Source: AWTP1-13 sp050248715
Lineage (GTDB): Bacteria > Pseudomonadota > Alphaproteobacteria > Rhizobiales > Hyphomicrobiaceae
Direction of reading: 5' to 3'
Length of the DNA stretch: 64,000 nt
NCBI GenBank assembly: GCA_050248715.1
Contig: JBFWRV010000003.1
Coordinates: forward strand, 62,001-126,000
How positions within the stretch are numbered: position 1 is the first letter of the stretch; every line of letters begins with the position of its first letter. Shown piece after piece: positions 28,851-36,828 of this stretch. The notes below the pieces were generated by a model. That model had not been told where the DNA came from, ran no database searches, and saw only the letters and a program-made list of their open reading frames with translations. Both the position numbers and the translations under genes were made by a program.

Positions 28851-29975
28851 TCATCCTCGACCGGCCCAGACGCGCTCGGCGATGTCGACCACGAGCCCCA
28901 GCTTCGACCACTGAGCGTGCTCGTCCAGTACGTTGCCTCCGGCGACGCTGGCAAAGCCGCACTGGGTCGACACGCCGAGCTGGTCGAGGGGTAGGATGCG
29001 GGACGCCTCCTCGATGCGGCGCACGACGATGTCTTGGTCCTCGAGTGCGGCGGCCTTGGACGACAGGAGGCCGAGCACGACCCGCTTGTCCGACGGGACG
29101 AAGCGCAGCGGGGCGAAGTCGCCTGCGCGCTCGCTGTCGTACTCCAGGAAGAAGACGTCAACGGGGGCATCGTTGAAGAGCTTCTCGGCAACCGCGTCGT
29201 AGCCGCCGGACGCCATCCAGCGGCCGCGAAAATTGCCGCGGCACAGATGCAGGCCGAGCGTCATGCCGGCCGGGCGGCCGGCTGCGATGCGGCCGAGTGC
29301 ATGGAGATAGGTGTCGAGGAGCGCCATGGGATCCGCGCCCTCGGCGGCCGCTTGCCGGCGCACGTCGGGATCGCACAGCATGGCGATCGGCACCTCGTCG
29401 AGCTGCACGTAGCGGCAGCCGGCCTGCGCCAGCTCGGCAAGCTCGGCGAGGTAGATCGCGACAAGATCGTCGAAGTAGGCGGTGATATCGGCATAGGCGC
29501 TGGTCTCGACCGAGCCGCCGAGGCGGAAGAAGTGGAAGGCGCTGGGGGCGGGCATGGTCGCCTTGACCACTGCGCGGCGCACGTGCGGGTTGGCGCGCTC
29601 GAACTCCGGCAGCACGATGGGTGCGTGCCTGCGGATGCGGGCCTTTGCCACGCACGTCGCCCACTCGAAGGCGCAGCCGTCGGCGTCCTTGAACGTGAAG
29701 TGCGAAGGCTCCAGGCGGAACCCGTCGAGCCCTTCGAAGAAGAAACCGAACCAGGAGGAGCGGGCAAGCTCGCCGTCCGTGACGACGCCGAGGCCGATGT
29801 CCTCCTGCCGGGCGATCACGCGGGCGATCTCGGCTTCGAGCACCGCATCGAAAGATGCCCGGTCGATCCTGCCCTGCTGCAGGGCCCTGGCCGCATCCTT
29901 GAGGCGGCGTGGCCGCAGGAGGCTGCCGATGACCTCGGCGCGGAAGGGCGGACCTGCGGCTTGGGCAGGTGTCAT
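28851..29975 (-). CDS. MetE-like (cobalamin-independent methionine synthase C-domain) methyltransferase
   Basis: A 374-residue single-domain relative of the MetE catalytic barrel. All four zinc-ligand equivalents are visible: H243 and C245 in GLHLCRGNFRG, E278 in FFLEYDSERAG, and C339 in GVSTQCGFASV. The opening RAEVIGSLLRP and the DGEL block (VVTDGELARSSW) are characteristic. The N-terminal MetE domain that binds folate is absent, so the methyl donor and acceptor are uncertain; such stand-alone proteins include methyltransferases acting on thiols other than homocysteine. The start at 29975 gives the family-typical N-terminus. The gene is co-oriented with the liv operon but 452 bp upstream of it. 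Confidence 0.87.
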   Translation of the reverse strand: MTPAQAAGPPFRAEVIGSLLRPRRLKDAARALQQGRIDRASFDAVLEAEIARVIARQEDIGLGVVTDGELARSSWFGFFFEGLDGFRLEPSHFTFKDADGCAFEWATCVAKARIRRHAPIVLPEFERANPHVRRAVVKATMPAPSAFHFFRLGGSVETSAYADITAYFDDLVAIYLAELAELAQAGCRYVQLDEVPIAMLCDPDVRRQAAAEGADPMALLDTYLHALGRIAAGRPAGMTLGLHLCRGNFRGRWMASGGYDAVAEKLFNDAPVDVFFLEYDSERAGDFAPLRFVPSDKRVVLGLLSSKAAALEDQDIVVRRIEEASRILPLDQLGVSTQCGFASVAGGNVLDEHAQWSKLGLVVDIAERVWAGRG

Positions 29976-30074
29976 GGCTTCTCCCCAGAGCGGTCCTGCC
30001 GCCTTGACGTTTGCTGCAGCCTACCCTAGCCCTGAATTGTGCCGACGTCTCGAAGAGCCCGGGGGCCATCTCTC

Positions 30075-30686
30075 ATGCAGCGGATCACCACACTCGAGCA
30101 GCTCGAAGCCCTCTACGGCCAGCCGGCCGAGGCCGCCATCGCCAAGGAGATCGAATACATCTCCGACGGCTACAAGGCGTTCATCGACAAGGCGCCGTTC
30201 GTGGTGCTGGCGACCGTGGGGCCGGAGGGGCTCGACTGCTCGCCGCGCGGCGATCCCGCCGGCTTCGTGCGCGTCGTCGATCGCAAGACCGTGCAGATCC
30301 CGGACCGGCGCGGCAACAACCGGGTCGACGCCCTGCGCAACCTCGTGGGCGATCCCCGCATCTCGCTGCTGTTCATGATTCCCGGCATCGGCAATACCTT
30401 GCGCATCAACGGCACGGCCGAAATCCTGGTCGATCCGGTGCTGTGCGAGAACTTTTCCATGCAGGGCAAGCTGCCGAGGAGCGTGCTGCAGGTGACGGCC
30501 AAGCGCGTCTACTTTCAATGTCCCAAGGCGCTCATTCGCTCGCGCCTGTGGAGCGCCGACGCGCAGGTGCCCAAGTCCGAGATGCCGAGCGCGGGCGACA
30601 TCCTGGCCGAGATCACCAAGGGTGCCTTCGACGGCGCCGCCTACGACAAGGCCTACCCGCAGCGCCTGAAAGAGACGATCTATTAG
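30075..30686 (+). CDS. PPOX-type FMN-dependent flavoprotein (pyridoxamine 5'-phosphate oxidase family)
   Basis: A 203-residue split-barrel protein. The sequence FVVLATVGPEGLDCSPRGDPAGFV followed by IPDRRGNNRVDALRNLVGDPRISLLFMIPG and TLRINGTAEI matches the MSMEG_1061-like group of FMN-binding oxidoreductases, which contains no assigned reaction. The tail (YFQCPKALIRSRLW) is typical of this branch. Start at 30075; the longer frame adds unrelated residues. Divergent from the MetE-like gene across 99 bp. Confidence 0.87.
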   Translation: MQRITTLEQLEALYGQPAEAAIAKEIEYISDGYKAFIDKAPFVVLATVGPEGLDCSPRGDPAGFVRVVDRKTVQIPDRRGNNRVDALRNLVGDPRISLLFMIPGIGNTLRINGTAEILVDPVLCENFSMQGKLPRSVLQVTAKRVYFQCPKALIRSRLWSADAQVPKSEMPSAGDILAEITKGAFDGAAYDKAYPQRLKETIY

Positions 30687-30737
30687 GGCAGGTTCCGATC
30701 AAGTGGAGCCGAAGCATCGGGCGAGGGCCACTTTTTT

Positions 30738-30850
30738 GTCATCCCGGCCGGAGCGCGAAGCGCGTAGAGCCGGGACCCAGGGCCACAAACACCATTGTTC
30801 TCCACAGTCCTGGGTCCCGGATATTCGCCTTCGGCGAATTCCGGGATGAC
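30738..30850. repeat. Dispersed palindromic repeat (GTCATCCCGG ... CCGGGATGAC), copy 2
   Basis: The ends match copy 1 exactly (GTCATCCCGGCCGGAGCG at left, CCGGGATGAC at right). Inner pairs CCGGGACCCAGGGCC and CCTGGGTCCCGG and the end hairpin TTCGCCTTCGGCGAA are visible, so the element folds as a long stem with side hairpins. It sits between convergent genes (PPOX on plus, S9 peptidase on minus), where it may act as a bidirectional terminator. A T6 run (30732-30737) is just left of it. Confidence 0.87.
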
Positions 30851-30882
30851 AGTAAGCAGAGTTTATCCGAAACGGCCCAGCA

Positions 30883-30951
30883 GGGCGCAAAGGCGAAGCG
30901 CCTTGCGCCGAACATCGGCGTAGGGGTGCGGCGCTTCGCTTTTGTCCTCTA
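30883..30951. repeat. Dispersed GGGCGCAAAGGCG ... CGCTTTTGT(C/G)C repeat, copy 1
   Basis: The stretch begins GGGCGCAAAGGCG, contains CCTTGCGCCGAACATCGGCG, and ends GCGCTTCGCTTTTGTCC then TCTACG; the outer parts are inverted and can form a hairpin. The same pattern recurs at 36751-36828. This copy reaches the end of the S9 peptidase gene. Similar elements are frequent in Bradyrhizobium-like genomes (from memory). Confidence 0.65.
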
Positions 30952-32862
30952 CGCCGCGAGCTTCAGAGCGCGCACCAGGAAGGCCAATTCGGCCTCGAGC
31001 ACGGCAATGATGGTGGAGGCCTGGCGGAAGCCGTGGCCTTCGCCGGCAAACTCGCGATAGTCCACGTCGATGCCGCGACGGCGCAGCTCGGCGACGATGA
31101 GACGTGACTGCTCGGGCGGCACGACGCGGTCCTCCAGGCCCTGGAACAGGATCACGGGCGCGCGGATGCCCGCGATCAGGTTGATCGGCGAGCGCTGGGC
31201 GAAGGCCTCCTTCCAACGCCCGGGCGTGGTGCCCATCAGGCGGTGCAGGTAACCCGACTCGAACTTGTGCGTGTGCGCGAGCAGCAGGCCGAGGTCCGAG
31301 ACGCCGTAGTGGCAGCTGCCTGCGGCGAACGCGTCGGTCGTCGCGAGCGCCATCAGTGTCGTGTAGCCGCCGGCGCTCCCGCCCCCGATGGCGATGCGGG
31401 CGCCATCGGCTAAGCCGCTCCTGGCAAGGTGGCGCGCGGCGGCAGCGCAGTCGGCGATGTCGGCGATGCCCCACGCTCCGTCGAGGCGCTCGCGGTAGGC
31501 GCGGCCGTAGCCGGTGCTGCCGGAGTAGTTGACGTCACAGACAGCAAATCCGCGGCTCGTGAAGAACTGGAGGCGCATCTTGAGGCCGGCATCCGTCATT
31601 GAGGTTGGCCCGCCGTGCGCGAGCACCAGTGCGGGCGGGGCGGCATTCGCAGGTCCCCGACAGCGGAGATTCGCCGGCGGGTAGTAGAACGCGTTGACGA
31701 TCTGGCCGTCGGGCCGCTTGAACTGATGCGCTTCGCCTTTGCTGATGTTCCCGGGCTCGAACTCCAGCGGCGGAGCGGGCCCCAGCGGCTGGAGCCTGCC
31801 GCCCGCAAGTCGCATGATGGTAGGCGGTGCCGTCCGGCGGCTGACGAGCGCTGCGAAGGTGCTGCCGAGCGCCACGGGATCGTCGATGCGCGCTGTCTTG
31901 GCCTGTAAACCGGGATAGCGGCGAGCCTTCGCGCCGGGCGTGCCGATCTCAAGCAGCGGCAGTCCGCTCTTGGTGTAGACGGCGGCTATCCGTCCGTCGG
32001 GATGAAGCGCGAAGCAGCGCGAGCCGAACACCCACTGCGGCCGCCACAGCTCGGCACCGGCAAGCCGGCGCACCCGCCCCACCTTGCCGTCGTGCCAGCG
32101 ATAGAGGCTGCCCCAGCCGCCCTCGTCCCAAGCGAAATAGAGCCGGCCTTCGCCGTCCCACTCGGGCTGGAAGACGGCGCTGCCATCGCCTCCGGCAATG
32201 CGGCGCGGTCGGCCCAAGGCGCCGCTCGTCTGCACGCGCGCGACGTAGAGTGCGGCGCTGTCCCAGGGCATGTCCGGCAGGTCCCACGCCAGGAAGGCCA
32301 GCTGTGTGCCGTCCGGCGACAGGCGCGGGCTGGCGTAGAAGTCGCGCCCCGAGGCCAGCTCGCCAATTGCGCCTGCCGCACCGACGAGCGCGATGCCGAC
32401 GAGGGTGTTGCGCGGCGGCGGGTGATCGAGCGCCTCAGGCTTTGCGTGGACCTCGGCGACCGCGACCAGCCGATGGCCTCGCGTGTCCCAGGCGAAGTCG
32501 GCAAAGCGCAGAGACGGCGCACTCGTGATGCGCTGCGGGGGGGCGCCTTCCTGCAGCCTGTAGACCTGCTGGTCCTGGTCGTTGACGAAGAACACAGTGC
32601 CCTCGGCAACAAGGAATTCCCCACCGCCGTACTCATGCACGCGTGAGCGGGCGGACCATGGAGCCGGCAGCAACTCGTCGACCCTCTTGCCGCACACCCT
32701 CAGTATGACCTGCCGCCCGCCCTCCTCGGGCCGCGACTCGCTCCAGTAGACGGCGTTGCCGGCAGCTTGCATCGTGCCGAAGCGGCGGCTGGCCTTGGCG
32801 GCAAGCTCGGGTGTTATCTGCGAGGGCCATGTGCCGAAGGGAAGTATCTTCTTTGCGGGCAT
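30949..32862 (-). CDS. S9-family (prolyl oligopeptidase-like) serine peptidase
   Basis: From the ATG at 32862 the product has 637 residues; a TTG at 32892 would add ten. The N-terminal two thirds show repeated beta-propeller blades (LSPDGTQLAFLAWD, ALHPDGRIAAVYT). The C-terminal alpha/beta-hydrolase domain begins near GGPTSMTDAGLKMR and carries the triad S496 in GGGSAGGYTT, D578 in GLEDRVVPPEQ and H610 in AGEGHGFR. This is the DPP/acylaminoacyl-peptidase type arrangement. No signal peptide, so it is cytoplasmic and probably trims short peptides. Neighbouring genes give no clue to a specific substrate. Confidence 0.92.
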   Translation of the reverse strand: MPAKKILPFGTWPSQITPELAAKASRRFGTMQAAGNAVYWSESRPEEGGRQVILRVCGKRVDELLPAPWSARSRVHEYGGGEFLVAEGTVFFVNDQDQQVYRLQEGAPPQRITSAPSLRFADFAWDTRGHRLVAVAEVHAKPEALDHPPPRNTLVGIALVGAAGAIGELASGRDFYASPRLSPDGTQLAFLAWDLPDMPWDSAALYVARVQTSGALGRPRRIAGGDGSAVFQPEWDGEGRLYFAWDEGGWGSLYRWHDGKVGRVRRLAGAELWRPQWVFGSRCFALHPDGRIAAVYTKSGLPLLEIGTPGAKARRYPGLQAKTARIDDPVALGSTFAALVSRRTAPPTIMRLAGGRLQPLGPAPPLEFEPGNISKGEAHQFKRPDGQIVNAFYYPPANLRCRGPANAAPPALVLAHGGPTSMTDAGLKMRLQFFTSRGFAVCDVNYSGSTGYGRAYRERLDGAWGIADIADCAAAARHLARSGLADGARIAIGGGSAGGYTTLMALATTDAFAAGSCHYGVSDLGLLLAHTHKFESGYLHRLMGTTPGRWKEAFAQRSPINLIAGIRAPVILFQGLEDRVVPPEQSRLIVAELRRRGIDVDYREFAGEGHGFRQASTIIAVLEAELAFLVRALKLAA

Positions 32863-33290
32863 GTCGGTCGGCTGGGGGAGGAATGGCTGCAAGCCAGGCT
32901 GACATTTCTAGCGGGATGCAAATCTCTAGCGGGATGCAAACCGAGAAGGCCCGTCCACCACCTAGCAGAGAGCGATGCTGCGGACCTTCCGATCCGAGTC
33001 ACCCTAGCCCGCCATGTCGCGGTCGGCCACCATTCGTCGAAGATGGTCGCGCTCCGCGACAGATCTCCATCGCGCCCGATTTGCTCTCCGCGATTATTTC
33101 ATCTGGTTGCAGCGCAGCGGCAGGCGACATCCTCCGGGTCAGGGATGCGAACGAGCCACAGCGTCCGTCAATCGCGAGATTTCGCTGAACCGAAATGGCT
33201 CGCTCCGGCTTTTAGTTTAGACTGCCACCACGCCGTTCACGCCAGCGGTGAGCGGCCGCAAAAAGCAGGAATGCATGGGGAGGTGCGTTC
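32863..33290. other. 428-bp intergenic stretch with an 18-bp tandem repeat
   Basis: Between the divergent S9 peptidase and GNAT genes no supported gene is seen. It contains two near-identical 18-base units, TCTAGCGGGATGCAAATC (32907-32924) and TCTAGCGGGATGCAAACC (32925-32942), close to the peptidase start. Such paired sites may be a regulator binding site or a replication-slippage product. The rest should carry promoters for both flanking genes. Confidence 0.55.
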
Positions 33291-34553
33291 ATGGCTAGGC
33301 TATCGTCCGCGAGCGTTGACGCGCGTGAAGTCCAGCTGCCTCTCAATTCGGAGCTGGAGCGCCCGCCCTTCCGTGAAAAGCAAGCGCCGCCTCTGGAGGT
33401 CCGCATCTGCGACAGTGTCGCTGGCGTTCCCCAGCACGAGTGGGACGCCATGTTTCCGGGTGCGGCCGAGGACTGGGCCTACTATTGGGCCGCCGAGCAT
33501 TGTCCTCCGCCGAATTTCAGTCTCGGCATCGTTGCCGCGTTTCAAGGCGGCGAGGCCATGGCGGCAGTTCCCTTCTTCCGCACCAGCTACGAGCTGCACA
33601 CCTCGCTGCAAGGCGGCCTGCGCCGTGCCGTCGATCGCCTGGCTGCCCGTGTGCCGCGTCTTCTGACGCTGCCGGTGTTGGCGCTGGGCTCTCCCCTGCT
33701 CGACCGCTGCGACATCGGATTTGCCCCCGGCGCCACGCCTGAAGCTCGCAAGAGCCTGATGCGGGCGATGCTCGATGCGTTGCGGGAAAAGGCTGCGAAG
33801 GATCGCGTTGCGTTGCTCGGGCTGAAGGACGTCTCCAATGCGGACATGCGGGAATTCGATACGGTTCTGACGGCCGCCGGGTTCGCCCGGATGACGAACG
33901 TGCCGATGGCTCACATCGACCTGCCCTACGACAGCGAGGAGGCGTATCTGGCGCATCTGCCCGAGAAGACCGCAAGCTATCTCCGGCGCAAGCTCAGGAC
34001 GCTGCCGCACATTCGCATTGAGTACAGAGCATCCGTGAAAGGACTGGAGGCCGAGCTGCACGAGCTCTATCAGGCGACACGGACCAACAGCCAAGTGCAA
34101 TACGGCGACTTCGACGAACTGCACCCGCGCTATTTCGAGACTGTGCTCGAAAGTTGCGGCGCGAAGGCCCGGCTCATGCTCTGCTGGTCGGGCGATACGC
34201 TGGTCAGCTTCCAGCTGTTCATGGTGGGCGAGCACGAGATCGCCGCCAAATTCGTGGGCATGCGCTATCCGCAGGCACGCGAGCTCAACCTCTATTTCAT
34301 CAATTGGCTGATGATGTTCCGCTGTGCGTTCGAGCAGCGCGTTCGTCACATTCGCATGGGCAATACCTCATACGCGGTGAAGCAGCTGCTCGGCGGCCAC
34401 CTGGAAAAATCCTGGATCTACTTCCGCCACCTCAATCCGGCGGTGAATTGGGTGTTCCATCGCGTCGCGCCGTTGATGGACTACGAGAAGAACGATCCGG
34501 AGTTGCGCCAGCTGCGCCAGCGGGCCGACCAGGCCGGCAAGTCCACGCACTGA
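33291..34553 (+). CDS. GNAT/FemAB-like N-acyltransferase (BioF2-like fold)
   Basis: A 420-residue protein with a strong ribosome site (GGGGAGGT). The C-terminal half (about 185-370) shows the double-GNAT or FemAB-like pattern: AAGFARMTNVPMAHIDLPY, then LPEKTASYLRRKLRTLPHIRIEYRASV, and DTLVSFQLFMVGEHEIAAKFVGMRYPQARELNLYF, ending with IRMGNTSYAVKQLLGGH. Such proteins transfer an acyl or aminoacyl group to a lipid, sugar or peptide acceptor. The gene is followed 27 bp later by two overlapping SMR-type transporter genes, so the three probably make and flip a modified undecaprenyl or lipid-linked compound; this is an inference from the context. Confidence 0.8.
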   Translation: MARLSSASVDAREVQLPLNSELERPPFREKQAPPLEVRICDSVAGVPQHEWDAMFPGAAEDWAYYWAAEHCPPPNFSLGIVAAFQGGEAMAAVPFFRTSYELHTSLQGGLRRAVDRLAARVPRLLTLPVLALGSPLLDRCDIGFAPGATPEARKSLMRAMLDALREKAAKDRVALLGLKDVSNADMREFDTVLTAAGFARMTNVPMAHIDLPYDSEEAYLAHLPEKTASYLRRKLRTLPHIRIEYRASVKGLEAELHELYQATRTNSQVQYGDFDELHPRYFETVLESCGAKARLMLCWSGDTLVSFQLFMVGEHEIAAKFVGMRYPQARELNLYFINWLMMFRCAFEQRVRHIRMGNTSYAVKQLLGGHLEKSWIYFRHLNPAVNWVFHRVAPLMDYEKNDPELRQLRQRADQAGKSTH

Positions 34554-34580
34554 CGGAGCGGGGGAACCGGACACCGTGCT

Positions 34581-34943
34581 GTGACGCTCTCAGCGACGCT
34601 TCTGCTCGCAGCCGTGCTGATGGGAACGTCGGCGGGACAACTTCTCTTCAAGGTGGCGTCCGTTCGCGGCGCACAGGCCAAGGTCGCCAGCTACTGGCTG
34701 GCACTCGCGCTCGATCCGATCCTGTGGCTGGCGCTGGCAATCTACATCGCCGAGCTGTTCCTCTACATGGCGTTCCTTTCCATCGTCCCCTTGTGGCAGG
34801 GCGTCATGGTCGTGTCGCTCGACCTGTTTCTTGTGATGATCGGCGGACGCATCTTTTTTGCCGAAGAATTGACACCGCCGCGCGTGCTGGCGATCGGGCT
34901 GATCGCGACCGGGGTGCTTCTCGTGGGATGGGGCGGAGCATGA
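34581..34943 (+). CDS. SMR/EamA-like small membrane protein, subunit 1
   Basis: A 120-residue protein with four hydrophobic segments (about 5-23, 44-62, 68-88, 98-116), the size of one SMR or ArnE-like unit. The conserved glycine-glutamate pattern appears in GTSAGQLLFKVASVRG and LYIAELFLYM-type sequence. The start is a GTG at 34581. Its stop overlaps the next gene by four bases (ATGA), implying a heterodimer. In ArnE/ArnF such a pair flips 4-amino-4-deoxy-arabinose-phosphoundecaprenol across the inner membrane. A paired multidrug or lipid-flippase role is therefore possible, but the substrate is not shown by sequence. Confidence 0.82.
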   Translation: MTLSATLLLAAVLMGTSAGQLLFKVASVRGAQAKVASYWLALALDPILWLALAIYIAELFLYMAFLSIVPLWQGVMVVSLDLFLVMIGGRIFFAEELTPPRVLAIGLIATGVLLVGWGGA

Positions 34944-35314
34944 CGAGGTGGAGCCTGCTGATTGCGCTCCTCCTGCTGATGGCCGTCGAAACGGCGGCGC
35001 AGATCGCTTTCAAGTTCGCCGGCGACACCGCGCTGCCGCTGACCCTGGATGCGCCGTGGATCGGGCGGCTGCTGGGCGAACCATGGCTTTATGTGGCCCT
35101 GGCGTGCCTCACTGCCTCCTTCGGTGTGTACATGACAATGCTCAAGCACGCGCCCCTGGGGCCGGTGTTTGCAGCTTCACACCTGGAGATCGTATCGGTG
35201 ACGCTGTTCTCGATCGCCTACATGGGCGACCGGCTGACCGTGCTGCAAGCTGTCGGGTGCTGCGCAATCGTGGCCGGCGTGCTGGTGCTCGCGGTCACCG
35301 AGGGCGAGGGGTAA
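34940..35314 (+). CDS. SMR/EamA-like small membrane protein, subunit 2
   Basis: A 124-residue protein starting at an ATG inside the end of subunit 1. Four hydrophobic segments are visible (about 4-20, 50-68, 74-92, 98-118). It has the SMR-like features LLLMAVETAAQIAFKFAGD (the pattern E-T-A-A-Q-I-A-F-K-F is similar to the QLLFK region of subunit 1) and APLGPVFAASHLEIVSVTLFSIAYMGDRLT, typical of the family's third and fourth helices. The pair is oriented with the upstream GNAT-like gene and forms an operon with it. Confidence 0.82.
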   Translation: MTRWSLLIALLLLMAVETAAQIAFKFAGDTALPLTLDAPWIGRLLGEPWLYVALACLTASFGVYMTMLKHAPLGPVFAASHLEIVSVTLFSIAYMGDRLTVLQAVGCCAIVAGVLVLAVTEGEG

Positions 35315-35328
35315 CGTCTGCCGAGCGG

Positions 35329-35448
35329 CTATCCGGTCCAGCCGATTTCGGGACCGAGAAAGGCGTAGATGCCCGCCAGCGCGACACCAGCACACAATGC
35401 GAGGCCCGCCCATCTGAGAACGAGCGCCATCACGGGCAACGGGCTCAT
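35329..35448 (-). CDS. Predicted small membrane protein, 39 aa
   Basis: A minus-strand ORF with an AGGGAGA ribosome site nine bases before the ATG at 35448 and a stop at 35329-35331. It encodes a single hydrophobic helix (about MALVLRWAGLALCAGVALAG, residues 7-26) followed by IYAFLGPEIGWTG. It lies tail to tail, 14 bp from the stop of the second SMR gene. No family recognised; it may be a real small protein or chance. Codon use is consistent with a coding frame but the length prevents a firm call. Confidence 0.45.
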   Translation of the reverse strand: MSPLPVMALVLRWAGLALCAGVALAGIYAFLGPEIGWTG

Positions 35449-35623
35449 GCGACTTTCTCCCTAGGTTCCCACTAGGAGCGGCGGCCGCGGGGATGCCGGC
35501 GTCCCCCTCGTGGCGTAGAACGGCGGCGGAGCCCGGAAAGTTCATGCCCGGCCGATGGGAGGATGGAGGAGCGTGGCGCGTTTGCGCTACTAAGAATGCA
35601 CGGCGAAACTCGGAGCGCATCCC

Positions 35624-36640
35624 ATGCCTCTTCCAATCCGAAAGCTCGGCAGAACCAACCTCGAGGTGAGTGTGCTCGGCTTCGGGGCGGCGCCGCTCGG
35701 CGACATCTACGAGGTGCTGGACGACGCCACCGCGATCGCCACCGTCGAGACGGCGGCGCGCGCGGGCGTGACGCTGTTTGATGCGGCGCCTCTCTACGGC
35801 CAGGGCAGCGCCGAGCACCGCGTCGGCACGGCGCTGCGGCGGCAGCCGCCGGGAAGCTTCGTGCTGTCGAGCAAGGTCGGCCGCCTGCTCACTCCCGCGC
35901 CCAACGGACGCACAAGGACCACGCGCTACGTTGGCGGCCTGTCGTTCAATGTGGTGCACGACTATTCCTACGACGGCGCGATGCGTTCGCACGAGCACTC
36001 GCTGATGCGCTTCGGGTTGCCGAAGGTCGACATTCTGCTGATCCACGACGCCGATGCCTGGAGCCACGGTCCCGTGGAAGGGCCCAAGCGCTACCGCGAG
36101 GCCATGGACGGCGCCTATCGCGCCCTCGAAAAACTGCGCTCGGAAGGGGTGGTCGCGGCGATCGGCATTGGTGTCAACGATCCTGCATATGCGGCCAAGT
36201 TCCTGCGCGAGGGCGATTTCGACTGCATGTTGCTTGCCGGCCGCTACTCGCTGCTGGAGCAGCCGGCGCTGCAGGAGGTGCTGCCGCTGGCGGCCGAGAA
36301 GGGCGTCGGCGTGATGCTGGGGGGCGTGTTCAACTCGGGCATCCTGGCGACGGGGGCGGTGGCCGGCGCTCGCTACAATTATACGCCCGCGCCGCCGGAG
36401 ATCCTGGAGCGTGTGCGCAACATCGAGCGCGTGTGCGCGGCGCATGGCGTGGCGCTGCCGACGGCGGCCATGCACTTCTCCCTCGGCGGGCCCGCGGTGG
36501 CGAGCCTGGTGCTGGGCGCGGTGGCGCCCGAGGAGGTGAAGCGCAATGTGGCGGCGCTGTCGACGGCGGTGCCGGCGGCGCTGTGGACGGACCTCAAGGC
36601 CGAGGGCTTGATCGCAACTGCTGCGCCGACGCCCGCGTGA
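35624..36640 (+). CDS. Aldo/keto reductase (D-threo-aldose/pyridoxal dehydrogenase-like)
   Basis: A 338-residue AKR-family oxidoreductase with D53 and Y58 in LFDAAPLYGQG, K84 in VLSSKVGRLL and the catalytic His in LLIHDADAW (about 141). The opening IRKLGRTNLEVSVLGFGAAPLG and the loop with NVVHDYSYDGAMRSHEHSLMRFG place it in the D-threo-aldose 1-dehydrogenase or pyridoxal 4-dehydrogenase branch. It is unlike the smaller AKR at 19162. Substrate unknown. Transcribed alone. Confidence 0.9.
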   Translation: MPLPIRKLGRTNLEVSVLGFGAAPLGDIYEVLDDATAIATVETAARAGVTLFDAAPLYGQGSAEHRVGTALRRQPPGSFVLSSKVGRLLTPAPNGRTRTTRYVGGLSFNVVHDYSYDGAMRSHEHSLMRFGLPKVDILLIHDADAWSHGPVEGPKRYREAMDGAYRALEKLRSEGVVAAIGIGVNDPAYAAKFLREGDFDCMLLAGRYSLLEQPALQEVLPLAAEKGVGVMLGGVFNSGILATGAVAGARYNYTPAPPEILERVRNIERVCAAHGVALPTAAMHFSLGGPAVASLVLGAVAPEEVKRNVAALSTAVPAALWTDLKAEGLIATAAPTPA

Positions 36641-36690
36641 TCAAGCGATGCCTCGGCCCGAGGTCGTCGAGGGACGGGCCTCGAATACCA

Positions 36691-36714
36691 CTCGTGCTTC
36701 GACAAGCTCAGCAC
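36691..36714. repeat. Short dispersed element (GTGCTTCGACAAGCTCAGCAC core)
   Basis: The core GTGCTTCGACAAGCTCAGCA is a widely distributed proteobacterial intergenic sequence; read on the minus strand, it gives the familiar artefact translation LSLSKHE. Its ends GTGCT and AGCAC are inverse complements, so it is a small imperfect palindrome. It stands just upstream of the larger repeat at 36751-36828, downstream of the aldo/keto reductase. Confidence 0.6.
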
Positions 36715-36750
36715 CGGGTTGACGTGCGCGGGCAGCAGGCTGAAGTGGCA

Positions 36751-36828
36751 GGGCGCAAAAGGCGAGGCCGCATTGCGCCGATGCTACCGGCGTATCGGTG
36801 CAATGCGCTCCGCTTTTGCACCCTACGG
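36751..36828. repeat. Dispersed GGGCGCAAAAGGCG ... CGCTTTTGCACC repeat, copy 2
   Basis: The same layout as 30883-30951: GGGCGCAAAAGGCG, CATTGCGCCGATGCTACCGG, CAATGCGCTCCGCTTTTGCACC, then CTACGG. The two halves are complementary and can fold into a hairpin. It overlaps the last residues of the NTF2-like gene, just as copy 1 overlaps the S9 peptidase stop, so these elements may lie at transcript ends. Confidence 0.65.
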
